Shown here: piece by piece, positions 25,261-33,507 of the stretch
Numbering within the stretch: position 1 is the first letter of the stretch
Layout of the letters: each line of letters starts with the position of its first letter
Assembly: GCA_043553855.1 (NCBI GenBank)
Contig: CP121336.1
Location: 868,001 to 932,000, forward strand
Length of the DNA stretch: 64,000 nt
Direction: 5' to 3'
DNA from: JAUIAS01 sp030425395
GTDB lineage: Bacteria > Pseudomonadota > Alphaproteobacteria > Rhodobacterales > Rhodobacteraceae
Program-made: the position numbers and the translations under genes
Notes under the pieces: generated by a model
What the model was told of the DNA's origin: nothing
Seen by the model: the letters and a program-made list of their open reading frames with translations, nothing else
Databases searched by the model: none

Positions 25261-26204
25261 TACCGTTCCCCTTTGTTGAAAGCGACCATCAATGCGGCAG
25301 GAACCTCGGCCCGGCGGGACATCACGACAAGGGCGAGGATCGACAGAAAATACGGCATCATCAGGAACACCTGATAAGGCAGCACCGCACCAATGGGCGT
25401 TTGTTGCAGGCGAATTTGAAAGGCATCGAACGCCGCGAACAGAACCGCGCCCAGCAAGGCCTTGCCCGGACGCCATGCGCCGAAAACCACCAACGCGATA
25501 CAGATCCAGCCGCGCCCGTTCACCATATCAAAGAAAAAACTGTCGAACGCGGACATGGTCAGAAAGGCCCCGCCAACCGCCATGAAACCGCTCCCGACGA
25601 TCACCGCTCCCATGCGCACCGCTGTCACGGAAAGGCCTTGTGCCGCCACCGCCGACGGGTTTTCCCCTGCCGCCCGCACCGCCAGTCCCAGCGGCGTGCG
25701 ATACAGCACATAGGCCGTCAGCCCCGCGAGGATAAACGCCGCATAAGTCAGCGGCGTTTGCGAAAATAGCGCCGGGCCAATCAACGGCAGTTCGGACAGG
25801 AACGGCACCTCATAAACCTGAAACGCCTGGATCTTGGGCGGTGATGACACCTCCGGCAGGACCACCCGGTAGGTATAAAAGGTCAGCGCCGTGGCCAACA
25901 GTGTCAGCCCAACGCCCACGACGTGCTGCGACAGGCCGAACGGCACCGACAGGATCGAATGGATCAGGCCAAAGCCCATCCCCACCAGCATCGCCACGGC
26001 CACCCCGCCCCACAGCGGCAAACCGGCCCAGACGGCGATCCAGCCCGCAAAGGCACCAGCGACCATGATCCCTTCGATGCCAAGATTCAGAACACCCGCG
26101 CGTTCGCAGATCAATTCACCCATCGTGGCAAAGATCAGCGGCGATGCAATACGGATCGCCGCCGCCCAGAAGGAGGCCGACAGAAGGATATCAAGGATGT
26201 CCAT
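25260..26204 (-). CDS. nucleoside-type ABC transporter permease (second subunit)
   Basis: 314 residues, about 8-9 hydrophobic spans. It belongs to the branched-chain/sugar-type permease family (ICERAGVLNLGIEGIMVAGAFAG, RAAGENPSAVAAQGLSV) in the subset that works with BMP-family receptors. Only 1 bp separates it from the partner permease; its stop overlaps the amidohydrolase start. Forms a heterodimeric channel with the other permease in the inner membrane. Confidence 0.9.
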   Translation of the reverse strand: MDILDILLSASFWAAAIRIASPLIFATMGELICERAGVLNLGIEGIMVAGAFAGWIAVWAGLPLWGGVAVAMLVGMGFGLIHSILSVPFGLSQHVVGVGLTLLATALTFYTYRVVLPEVSSPPKIQAFQVYEVPFLSELPLIGPALFSQTPLTYAAFILAGLTAYVLYRTPLGLAVRAAGENPSAVAAQGLSVTAVRMGAVIVGSGFMAVGGAFLTMSAFDSFFFDMVNGRGWICIALVVFGAWRPGKALLGAVLFAAFDAFQIRLQQTPIGAVLPYQVFLMMPYFLSILALVVMSRRAEVPAALMVAFNKGER

Positions 26205-26205
26205 C

Positions 26206-27255
26206 TCAGTCTCTCCTGACCCGGAATTTCGTAAGCAGTATCGCCAGAACCATCAACAGCAATGCCGAGGCAAGCATGATATCGGCAAGGTATGTTGGCA
26301 CACCGGCTGCGCGGCTCATGCTGTCGGCACCGACAAAGATCGAAGCCACGAACAGCGCCGCAGCCACCACCCCTATGGGGTGCAAAAGCGCCAGCATCGC
26401 AACCACGATACCGGTGTAGCCAAAGCCGGGACTAAGATCGAGCGTCAGCGACCCCTTGAGGCCCGCAACCTCGGAAAAACCGGCCAGCGCCGCCAGCCCT
26501 CCGGACAGAAGCGCGGTCTTGAGGATCACCACGGTGACCGGAATACCGGCAAACCGCGCCGCTTCGACATTCTGGCCAACAGCACGCATTTCATAGCCAA
26601 AGGTGGTGCGGGTATTGATGACCCACACCGCCAATGCCGACAAGAGAGCCAACGCAAACCCCCAATGCAGGCGCAACCCATCGACCAGACGCGGCAGGCG
26701 CGCATCGGGGATCAACCGCGAAGATTTGGGCCAGCCCATGCCCATTGGATCTTTCAACGGCCCTTCCAGCAGGTAGGATACAAACAACAGGAAAATGAAG
26801 TTGAACAGAAGGGTGGTAACGACCTCATCCACACCCAGACGCGTCTTGAGCAAAGCCGGCACCAGCAGAACCAATGCACCGGCAAGCATTGCGCACACCG
26901 CCATAACAGGCAACAGCACCCCCGAGGGCCACGCCAGCGCGCCAGTCCCCAGAACCACGGCAATCACCGCCCCGGCATAAAGCTGGGCCTCGGCCCCGAT
27001 GTTCCACAGCTTGGCGCGGAAGGCCACCGCCACGGCAAGCCCGGTAAAGATCAGCGGCGTTGCGCGGTTGAGCGTTTCGAGCAAGGCAAATTTCGATCCC
27101 ATTGCACCGTGGATGATGAGCCCAAACACGGAAAACGGATCGGCCCCCGCAATCATTGCAAGCACAGCGGCAATGACAAAGGTTGTCCCGACTGCAAGCG
27201 CGGGCAGGCCAAAACGGCGCGCCGCTGTCGGATTGGCGATGGGTTCAAGACGCAT
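26206..27255 (-). CDS. nucleoside-type ABC transporter permease (first subunit)
   Basis: 349 residues, polytopic. The ATG at 27255 is chosen (MRLEPIANPTAARRFGL) because a longer frame would lie inside the ATPase gene; the two genes still overlap by 11 bp. Conserved segments: PLIFTGLAVAVAFRAKLWNIGAEAQ, GVDEVVTTLLFNFI and AVGQNVEAARFAGIPV. Partner of the next permease. Confidence 0.9.
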   Translation of the reverse strand: MRLEPIANPTAARRFGLPALAVGTTFVIAAVLAMIAGADPFSVFGLIIHGAMGSKFALLETLNRATPLIFTGLAVAVAFRAKLWNIGAEAQLYAGAVIAVVLGTGALAWPSGVLLPVMAVCAMLAGALVLLVPALLKTRLGVDEVVTTLLFNFIFLLFVSYLLEGPLKDPMGMGWPKSSRLIPDARLPRLVDGLRLHWGFALALLSALAVWVINTRTTFGYEMRAVGQNVEAARFAGIPVTVVILKTALLSGGLAALAGFSEVAGLKGSLTLDLSPGFGYTGIVVAMLALLHPIGVVAAALFVASIFVGADSMSRAAGVPTYLADIMLASALLLMVLAILLTKFRVRRD

Positions 27256-28786
27256 TTGCGATGTCCTCAAACCCGTGGCCGGCCATCCAGACCCCAAGAT
27301 CCTGAGCCCGCATCGTTCCCCGCGCAAACGGCGGGCTGAGCCGCCCCTTGGAAATTACGTGGATCACGTCCGACAGGCGCATGATTTCGTCCAAATCCTC
27401 GGATATCAGAAGGATCGCCGCACCATCCGCGCGGGCGTCCGACAGGCGGCTGTGCACATAGTTCACCGCCCCAATATCCAATCCGCGTACAGGTTGATTG
27501 GCAAGGATAATGCGCGGGCCGGTTTCCAGAACCCGGCCCAGAATGAGTTTTTGCATATTTCCGCCGGACAACAGCCTGATCCGCACATCCGGCCCAGGAC
27601 AACGGATATCGTAGGTGTCGATCAGACTTTCTGCATGGGCCCTTGCACGGCGCCAATCCATCCAGCCACGACGGGCGAACTCAGTGGCATAGGTTTCAAG
27701 GATCGCGTTTTCCGTCAGATCGAAATCGGCAATCGTGCCTGTCTTATGACGGTCTTCGGGTATGCGCGCGATGCCCTTGGCGATGGCACGACGTGGCGAC
27801 CAGCCGTCAATGGAGGCATCCAGAACCCGCATTTCGCCATTGCTGGGCGAAATCAAGCCCGACACAAGATCCGACAAGGCCCCCTGTCCATTGCCTGACA
27901 CCCCGGCAAGGCCAACGATCTGTCCCGCACAGAGGTCAAGCGTGACCCTGTTCAGCGCCGTTGCCGTGCCCGCCGCTTCTGTAGACACATCACGGAGCGA
28001 CAGCAGCGGCGCACCCGGTGATTGCGCGACAAATTCCGGGGCCGACACTTCGGATCCAACCATCAATGCAGCGAGTTCTTCACGTGAGGTGGCTCCGGTC
28101 TTGCGTTCGGCCACCAACCGCCCGTGACGCAGCACCAGAACGCGATCCGAGATGGCCAGAACCTCGTGCAACTTGTGCGAAATGAAGATGATCGACAGCC
28201 CAAGATCCACCGCCTCACTCAGAGTGGCAAACAGCGCGTCGGCTTCTTGCGGGGTCAGAACGGCGGTCGGTTCGTCCAGGATCAGAATGCGCGCATCCCG
28301 GTAAAGCGCCTTGAGGATTTCGACCCGCTGGCGTTCGCCCACGGTCAGACGCCCGACGCGGGCATCGGGGTCGACGTCAAGGTGGAACTGTTCCGCCAGG
28401 GCCCGTATCCGCGCCTTTACCGCAGCCGGTTTCAGCGACATGGCTCCAAGACTTTGCGCGCCAAGAACGATGTTTTCCCAGACAGTCAGATTACCCGCGA
28501 GGGTGAAGTGCTGGTGCACCATGCCAACGCCCGCATCGAGCGCGGCACGTGGATTGCCCGGGGGCATGGGTTTGCCAAAAATTTCAACCTCGCCCGTATC
28601 CGCTGTGTATTGGCCAAACAGGATATTCATCAAGGTCGTCTTGCCCGCGCCGTTTTCACCCAGAAGGGCAATCACCTCGCCGCGCGCAAGATCGAAGGTG
28701 ACCGCCTCATTGGCGGTCACCGATCCAAAACGTTTGGTAATGTCAGTCAGGCGCAGAACGGGCTGCGCGGGCTCTGCGCCAGTCAT
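27245..28786 (-). CDS. nucleoside-type ABC transporter ATP-binding protein (two ABC domains)
   Basis: 513 residues with tandem ABC domains. The first has GENGAGKTT, a TVGERQRVE signature and ILILDEPTAVLTPQE. The second has a degenerate Walker A (GVSGNGQGA) and LLSGGNMQKLILGR followed by IILANQPVRGLD. This is the usual pattern of sugar/nucleoside importers (RbsA/YufO type), in which one site is degenerate. Start at 28786 (MTGAEPAQPVLRL). Confidence 0.92.
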   Translation of the reverse strand: MTGAEPAQPVLRLTDITKRFGSVTANEAVTFDLARGEVIALLGENGAGKTTLMNILFGQYTADTGEVEIFGKPMPPGNPRAALDAGVGMVHQHFTLAGNLTVWENIVLGAQSLGAMSLKPAAVKARIRALAEQFHLDVDPDARVGRLTVGERQRVEILKALYRDARILILDEPTAVLTPQEADALFATLSEAVDLGLSIIFISHKLHEVLAISDRVLVLRHGRLVAERKTGATSREELAALMVGSEVSAPEFVAQSPGAPLLSLRDVSTEAAGTATALNRVTLDLCAGQIVGLAGVSGNGQGALSDLVSGLISPSNGEMRVLDASIDGWSPRRAIAKGIARIPEDRHKTGTIADFDLTENAILETYATEFARRGWMDWRRARAHAESLIDTYDIRCPGPDVRIRLLSGGNMQKLILGRVLETGPRIILANQPVRGLDIGAVNYVHSRLSDARADGAAILLISEDLDEIMRLSDVIHVISKGRLSPPFARGTMRAQDLGVWMAGHGFEDIANAS

Positions 28787-28806
28787 CGGTAGGGACCCGA
28801 ACCGTG

Positions 28807-29835
28807 TCAGGAGGACTTTGGCTCTTCGTCGTTGATTTCGACTACGTAAGAGCCGTCCATGATCGCCGCGGTGCGCGCGGCGACAAGATCCAGCGCTGCT
28901 TGCGGAACCTTGCCTTCGAACGTGCCCAAAGGTGCCAGCGAACAACCGCCTTCCTTCATGAAGGAATAGACCCCATAGTCGGCCGCCGTAAACGTGCCGG
29001 CCTTGACCTCTGCAATGGCCTTGTCGAGCGTCGGCTCAAAATGCCAGATGGCGGAGGCAACAACCGTATCGGGATAGTCGGATTGGGTGTCGATCACGTT
29101 TCCGATCGCCAAAAGGCCCTTTTCCTTGGCCGCATCAGAGACGCCAAAGCGTTCCGCATATAGAATATCCGCGCCGTTTTCGATCATCGCATAGGCCGTT
29201 TCCTTGGCCTTGGGCGGATCGAACCAGGATCCAATGAACGACACCTGGAACCGGATATCAGGGTTCATCTCACGCGCGCCAGCCATGAACGCGTGCTTGA
29301 GGCGGTTTACCTCCGGAATCGGGAAGCCGCCAACCATGCCGATGTTCCCTGTCTTTGTCATCGCGCCGGCGATGATACCCGACAGATAGGCCGCATCCTG
29401 AATGTAGTTGTCAAACACCGCCAGATTGGGCAGGGCCGGGTCTTCCTTGAAGGACGATCCCATCAAAAGCGCGGTGTCGGGATATTCCGCTGCCACCTCG
29501 CGGGCTTCAGCCTCAACCCCGAAGATTTCCCCGATAATGAGATCATAGCCGCCCTCGGCATATTCGCGCATCACACGCGAATAATCGGTGTTCGAGGTGT
29601 TTTCAGAATAGGTGTATGTGATGTCGCCACGTTCCTGAGCGGCCAGCGCGGCAACATGAATGCGGCTCACCCACTGCTGCTCGACGGGAACGGTGTAAAT
29701 GCCCGCGACCCGCAACGGCCCGTCGGCGCGCGCCGCGCGTGGCAGACCCACAAGCCCCGTGGCCAGAGCGCCCATGGCGCTGGTTGCTAGAAAACGACGA
29801 CGGGAAAACGGGGTAAGGCGGTTGCGTTCTGTCAT
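28807..29835 (-). CDS. BMP family ABC transporter substrate-binding protein
   Basis: 342 residues with a twin-arginine signal (SRRRFLATSAMGALATGL, cleavage after ARA near 38). The body fits the BMP/PnrA family of purine-nucleoside or nucleobase receptors (RVAGIYTVPVEQQWVSRIH, GGYDLIIGEIFG, GNIGMVGGFPIPEVNRL, GADILYAERFG). It is the first gene of the importer operon and is led by a promoter with an overlapping palindrome. The adjacent deaminase suggests a pyrimidine or purine base/nucleoside ligand (inference). Confidence 0.9.
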   Translation of the reverse strand: MTERNRLTPFSRRRFLATSAMGALATGLVGLPRAARADGPLRVAGIYTVPVEQQWVSRIHVAALAAQERGDITYTYSENTSNTDYSRVMREYAEGGYDLIIGEIFGVEAEAREVAAEYPDTALLMGSSFKEDPALPNLAVFDNYIQDAAYLSGIIAGAMTKTGNIGMVGGFPIPEVNRLKHAFMAGAREMNPDIRFQVSFIGSWFDPPKAKETAYAMIENGADILYAERFGVSDAAKEKGLLAIGNVIDTQSDYPDTVVASAIWHFEPTLDKAIAEVKAGTFTAADYGVYSFMKEGGCSLAPLGTFEGKVPQAALDLVAARTAAIMDGSYVVEINDEEPKSS

Positions 29836-29875
29836 GATGGCAGTCCCTGATGTGGCAGTTGTTATTATCGCCGCC

Positions 29876-29905
29876 ATTATCGACCAATCGGTCAAAATAC
29901 TGCAA
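29876..29905 (-). promoter_or_regulatory. promoter with overlapping operator for the BMP importer operon
   Basis: On the minus strand: -35 TTGCAG (29900-29905), an 18-bp spacer, -10 GATAAT (29876-29881), 41 bp before the start codon at 29835. Within the spacer, GACC-GATT-GGTC (29882-29893) is a perfect 4+4 palindrome abutting the -10, a typical position for a repressor. Confidence 0.6.
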
Positions 29906-30056
29906 GCACCCTTTGGCCACATGGCGCATTACCGGGCGAGAAATGCCCAATTGACCGTCATTCGCCGCATTTCATGGCGTTTCGCACGGGGCCATTCGGC
30001 CATGAACGCCGAATCGTTGAGCCGTCGGGAACGGCGCGGTCCTTGGTCGGCATCTG

Positions 30057-30500
30057 TCAGCAGACACCGCACCCCATTGCGCGGGTCGGGGCAACGGGCT
30101 TGTAGCCCTCGGCCATCACGCGCAGCATACCGCCTCCGATATCCACGATCGTCGCATTGGTCAGTCCCGCGATCTGACGCGCGGCACGTGAGGTGCGGTT
30201 ACCCGAGCGGCAGATCAGGCCAATCTTTTGTCCCTCTTTAAGATGTGGCGTGATCGCGGCAAGAAAGGCATTCGGTTCCGTATACGTAACCAGCAACGCG
30301 CCCTGAACAACCCCGGTCTGGACCCACTCCTCGGGCCTGCGGATATCCACGAGCAACATGGAACGGTCTGCCGAAAGATCGTCCCCGGACGGCGTTGTCC
30401 GGGTCACGTTGGGCGCGCCGTCCGCCCCCAGCCGGAAACCGGCCACAATGGCTGCACCCAACGCGGCCAGGCCGCCAATGAATATCCCGCGACGTATCAT
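30057..30500 (-). CDS. membrane-anchored rhodanese-like protein
   Basis: 147 residues. An N-terminal hydrophobic segment (4-21) places the domain in the periplasm. The single rhodanese domain has LLVDIRRPEEW and the active-site loop LICRSGNRTSRAA, with the catalytic Cys at about 106. Rhodaneses transfer sulfane sulfur or carry persulfides. Two further cysteines at the end (GCGVC) are unusual and could form a second redox or metal site. It is read on the minus strand ahead of the BMP operon with a 221-bp gap. Confidence 0.85.
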   Translation of the reverse strand: MIRRGIFIGGLAALGAAIVAGFRLGADGAPNVTRTTPSGDDLSADRSMLLVDIRRPEEWVQTGVVQGALLVTYTEPNAFLAAITPHLKEGQKIGLICRSGNRTSRAARQIAGLTNATIVDIGGGMLRVMAEGYKPVAPTRAMGCGVC

Positions 30501-30624
30501 TCCATTTTCCTTATGTGTTTGCCCGCAGGTAGGGTTTTACGGCAACGGGTTCAAGGGCACAGCCGCGAGTTGCGTCGCACATGCAACGCGGTCGCGTTGA
30601 TCAACACGCCGGTGTCACAGCATG

Positions 30625-30710
30625 TTTCGCCGCGCCTCTGGCGCGCCGACAGGCGGGGGTCTGCCGCCCCCCGCACCCCCCGCGAGTATTTGTGGCCAGA
30701 AGAAGACACT
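30625..30710. repeat. intergenic GC-rich repeat-like element
   Basis: A GC-rich inverted region (GCGCCTCTGGCGCGC; GGCGGGGGTCTGCCGCC) is followed by CCCCCCGCGAGTATTTGTGG and CCAGAAGAAG. From memory, C-tracts followed by GAGTATTT and an AGAAGAAG end recur between genes in many Rhodobacteraceae genomes. No second copy is seen in this window, so the repeat status rests on general knowledge. Confidence 0.4.
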
Positions 30711-30774
30711 GGAGCCAGTAGGCTGACCCTTTATAGAGGTTACATTTGCAAACTTTTGGAGGAGGCTGGTTTTG

Positions 30775-31173
30775 GTGGATATCGTGAACGGCCTTTTGAT
30801 CCGGCACGGTCGGGTATTGATGGCCCGCAGATCATCCCTGAGACCGCGATATCCGGGAAGCTGGAGTTTCCCAGGCGGTCAGGTCGAGGCAGGCGAAACG
30901 TTTGACGCGGCATTGCTCAGAGAGTTGCGCGAGGAAGTCGGTATCCGGATTGGGGAATGGTCGCTGTTGGACCGGTTTGTCGATCCTGCAACCGAACCCG
31001 AGCACCCTGTGATCTTTCACATGTTTGCGGTCACAAAATGGAACGGCTCACCCACCAATCTGGGGGATGAACATACCGAGATCAGATGGGTTGCGCTGGC
31101 GGATGCGGCGGCGATGCCAGATCTGACCTTTGCGCGCTATGGCAAAATCCTATGGCAGCTGTCAGATAAATGA
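30775..31173 (+). CDS. NUDIX hydrolase
   Basis: About 132 residues. A complete Nudix box is present (GQVEAGETFDAALLRELREE followed by VGI, about 39-61), with metal ligands in REEVG. Such enzymes hydrolyse nucleoside diphosphates linked to X, for example 8-oxo-dGTP or ADP-ribose; the substrate is not predictable. The start is either GTG at 30775 or TTG at 30772, both following GGAGGAGG; the GTG has the better spacing (9 bp). Confidence 0.88.
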   Translation: MDIVNGLLIRHGRVLMARRSSLRPRYPGSWSFPGGQVEAGETFDAALLRELREEVGIRIGEWSLLDRFVDPATEPEHPVIFHMFAVTKWNGSPTNLGDEHTEIRWVALADAAAMPDLTFARYGKILWQLSDK

Positions 31174-31436
31174 ACCCGATGTGTCGCGATTTCTACGCTG
31201 ACCTGTTGGAAATCTGCCCGCGACTTGAGAAATATTTTTTCTATGCTGGTTCTGGGTTTGGCGTCTGGTTCAGCTTTGGGGCGGAAGGTTCCGCTCTGCA
31301 CTGCCAAGGCGCTTTTGCTTTCTGCCGCAACAACACACATCGGGCCATCGCTTAATATCTGCCATCATCGGAACCTATGACGGCTTCTTTGGCAGTGCAG
31401 TGCGCAAGGCCGCACGCGCCGGGGACGTTATCCCTC

Positions 31437-32570
31437 CTAACTGCCGGGTGCGAACTCGGCGAGAGCATCGCGGTTTATCTCAATCCCCAATCCGGGCCCG
31501 TCCGGGATCGCGACTACACCGTTGCGGTGTTCGATGGGGCGGGACAGGATCGCCTGCCGGAACGGGTTTGGTGTGCGATCAAATTCGAAAATCGGCGCGA
31601 TAGCGTCGCGGCGGGGCGGGTCGGGCAAAAGGGCGGCCACGAATTGCAGGCTGGCTGCGATCTGCACCCCGGTTCCCCAGACATGGGGCACCACCCGCAC
31701 CCCATGAAGGGTTGCCAGATCGGCGACCCGGCGCATTTCCGAGAATCCGCCCGTACCGCAGAGATCGGGTTGTGCGATATCCACGCAGCCTGTGGCCAGA
31801 GGGTCACGGAAGGCGTAACGACCGTGCCATGTTTCACCACCCGCCACCGGGATCGGCTGGCCTGCGCGCACCATGCGGTAGGCATCAAGCTGTTCGGGGA
31901 TGACCGGTTCTTCGAACCAATCGATGTCATAGCGGGCCGCCCGTTGGCCCAACGCGATGGCCTCACTCACGGTGTAGCCATGATTGGCGTCGATCATCAG
32001 CCGCGCCTTTGGTCCGATGGCGTCGCGAACCGCCGCGATCACGGACAGGTCTTCGGCGACGTCAAAGCCGATCTTGATCTTGACCGCATGAAACCCTTCG
32101 GCGATGTGCGCGGCGCATTCGGTTGCATTATCCGTCACCCGGTCCACGCCATCGCGGCGAAACGATCCGGTCGCATAGGCACGCACGGTTTCACGAACCC
32201 GACCGCCTAGCAGGACCGAGACCGGCACGCCGAAATGCTTGCCCTTGATGTCCCACAGCGCAACATCAATCCCCGACAGCGCCGTCATGGTCAGCCCGCG
32301 CTGTCCCTGATCACGCAAGAGATTGTACAGCTCTTGCCAGAGCACATCGCTTTGCAGGGGATCGCGGCCGATCAGGCATTCAGCATAGGCCGCGACCACC
32401 GCCGCATTCAGTTGCGCAGGCCCGAGGCATTCGCCCCAGCCCACGGTGCCGTCGTCACAGACGATCTCAACCAGAACGTGGCTGCGTTTGTCAAAGCGCA
32501 TGGAGGCGCTTTCGAACGGGGTTTCGAGCCTGTGTTCAAGGATATGGGTGCGCACCGCGGCGATCTTCAT
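31437..32570 (-). CDS. enolase-superfamily (mandelate racemase subgroup) enzyme
   Basis: 377 residues. Enolase-superfamily ligands and catalytic residues are all visible: KIKIG (K-x-K), DANHGY, WFEEPV, AGGET and a late VPHVWGTG containing the catalytic His of the mandelate racemase subgroup. Members dehydrate acid sugars (glucarate, galactarate, galactonate) or racemise hydroxy acids. The KdgD-like gene directly upstream (13-bp gap) suggests aldarate dehydration giving 5-keto-4-deoxyglucarate, but it also sits in an operon with a P450 and a glutamine-synthetase-like gene, so the call is left general. Confidence 0.85.
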   Translation of the reverse strand: MKIAAVRTHILEHRLETPFESASMRFDKRSHVLVEIVCDDGTVGWGECLGPAQLNAAVVAAYAECLIGRDPLQSDVLWQELYNLLRDQGQRGLTMTALSGIDVALWDIKGKHFGVPVSVLLGGRVRETVRAYATGSFRRDGVDRVTDNATECAAHIAEGFHAVKIKIGFDVAEDLSVIAAVRDAIGPKARLMIDANHGYTVSEAIALGQRAARYDIDWFEEPVIPEQLDAYRMVRAGQPIPVAGGETWHGRYAFRDPLATGCVDIAQPDLCGTGGFSEMRRVADLATLHGVRVVPHVWGTGVQIAASLQFVAALLPDPPRRDAIAPIFEFDRTPNPFRQAILSRPIEHRNGVVAIPDGPGLGIEINRDALAEFAPGS

Positions 32571-32583
32571 GACAGGGCGTCCA

Positions 32584-33495
32584 TCATGGATTTCCCGCAC
32601 GCGCGATCAGATCTGACAACATCGCGGTCTCCTGCTCGGTCAGGTCGACCAGCGGAGCGCGAACCGGACCGGCTTCAAAGCCTGCGATACGCACGCCCGC
32701 CTTGATCGCGGAAACGGCATAGCCCTTGTTACGATTACGGATCGTCATGAAGGGATAGAAAAAATCGTTCAGGATCTGTTCCGTGCGGGCGCGATTGCCT
32801 GCCCGCAGCGCCGCGTAGAATTCGCAAGCCAATGCAGGGACAAAATTGAACACGGCCGAGGAATAGGTGGTGAACCCCGCACCCAGATAAGCGTCCGCAA
32901 AGAGTTCCGCCGTGGGCATACCCCCAAGATAAGTCAGCCGGTCGCCCATGCGCGCGGTGATCTGGCGGACAAGACCGATGTCGCCCGATCCATCCTTGAA
33001 TCCGATCAGGTTCGGGCAGTCGTCGCACAGCCTCTCGAGGGTATCGGGCTGGATGATGCAATTATCGCGATTGTAGACCATCACACCGATACCGACCGCG
33101 TCACAGACCGCTTTGACGTGAGCATAAAGCCCGTCCTGCGGCGCGTCGATCAGGTAATGCGGCAGCAGAAGGATTCCGTCGGCACCTGCCGCTTCGGCGG
33201 ACTTGGCGATATCTATGGCCATTGTCGTCCCATAGCCACAGCCCGACACGATAGGCGTATTGCCCGCCGCTTCCTTGGCGGTGCGCACGATCTGCGGCAC
33301 CTCGGACGGGGAGAGCGAAAAGAATTCGCCCGTGCCACCCGCGGCAAAGAGAACAGTTGCCGGAAACTCGGATAGCCACCCGATATGGTCGCGATACGGA
33401 GCCGGATTGAACGCACCGTCCGCCCCGAATGGCGTCACGGGAAACGACAAAAGCCCAGCGCCCAGCGCAGCCTTGATTTGTTGTGGATCGGTCAT
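32584..33495 (-). CDS. 5-dehydro-4-deoxyglucarate dehydratase-like (DapA superfamily)
   Basis: 303 residues, class I aldolase TIM barrel of the DapA/KdgD type. The Schiff-base lysine lies in LIGFKDGSGD, a motif typical of KdgD, and the conserved Tyr in MVYNRDN. GGTGEFFSLSPSE is the N-terminal loop. KdgD converts 5-keto-4-deoxyglucarate to alpha-ketoglutarate semialdehyde with loss of CO2 and water. The pairing with the downstream enolase-superfamily enzyme fits an aldarate pathway; the semialdehyde dehydrogenase expected for the last step is not in this window. Confidence 0.85.
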   Translation of the reverse strand: MTDPQQIKAALGAGLLSFPVTPFGADGAFNPAPYRDHIGWLSEFPATVLFAAGGTGEFFSLSPSEVPQIVRTAKEAAGNTPIVSGCGYGTTMAIDIAKSAEAAGADGILLLPHYLIDAPQDGLYAHVKAVCDAVGIGVMVYNRDNCIIQPDTLERLCDDCPNLIGFKDGSGDIGLVRQITARMGDRLTYLGGMPTAELFADAYLGAGFTTYSSAVFNFVPALACEFYAALRAGNRARTEQILNDFFYPFMTIRNRNKGYAVSAIKAGVRIAGFEAGPVRAPLVDLTEQETAMLSDLIARAGNP

Positions 33496-33507
33496 GGTTA
33501 AGCAGCC

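Noticed and set aside
25891..27339. 482-codon open frame on the plus strand opposite the two permease genes
   Set aside because: Antisense of real permease genes; the product is very rich in Arg, Gln, His and Pro as expected for a shadow.
31170..31355. Small open frame overlapping the NUDIX stop by 4 bp (61 residues)
   Set aside because: Composition is odd (many Phe/Cys), there is no ribosome-binding site and no recognisable family; the ATGA overlap is probably chance. The region up to 31436 holds no supported gene.
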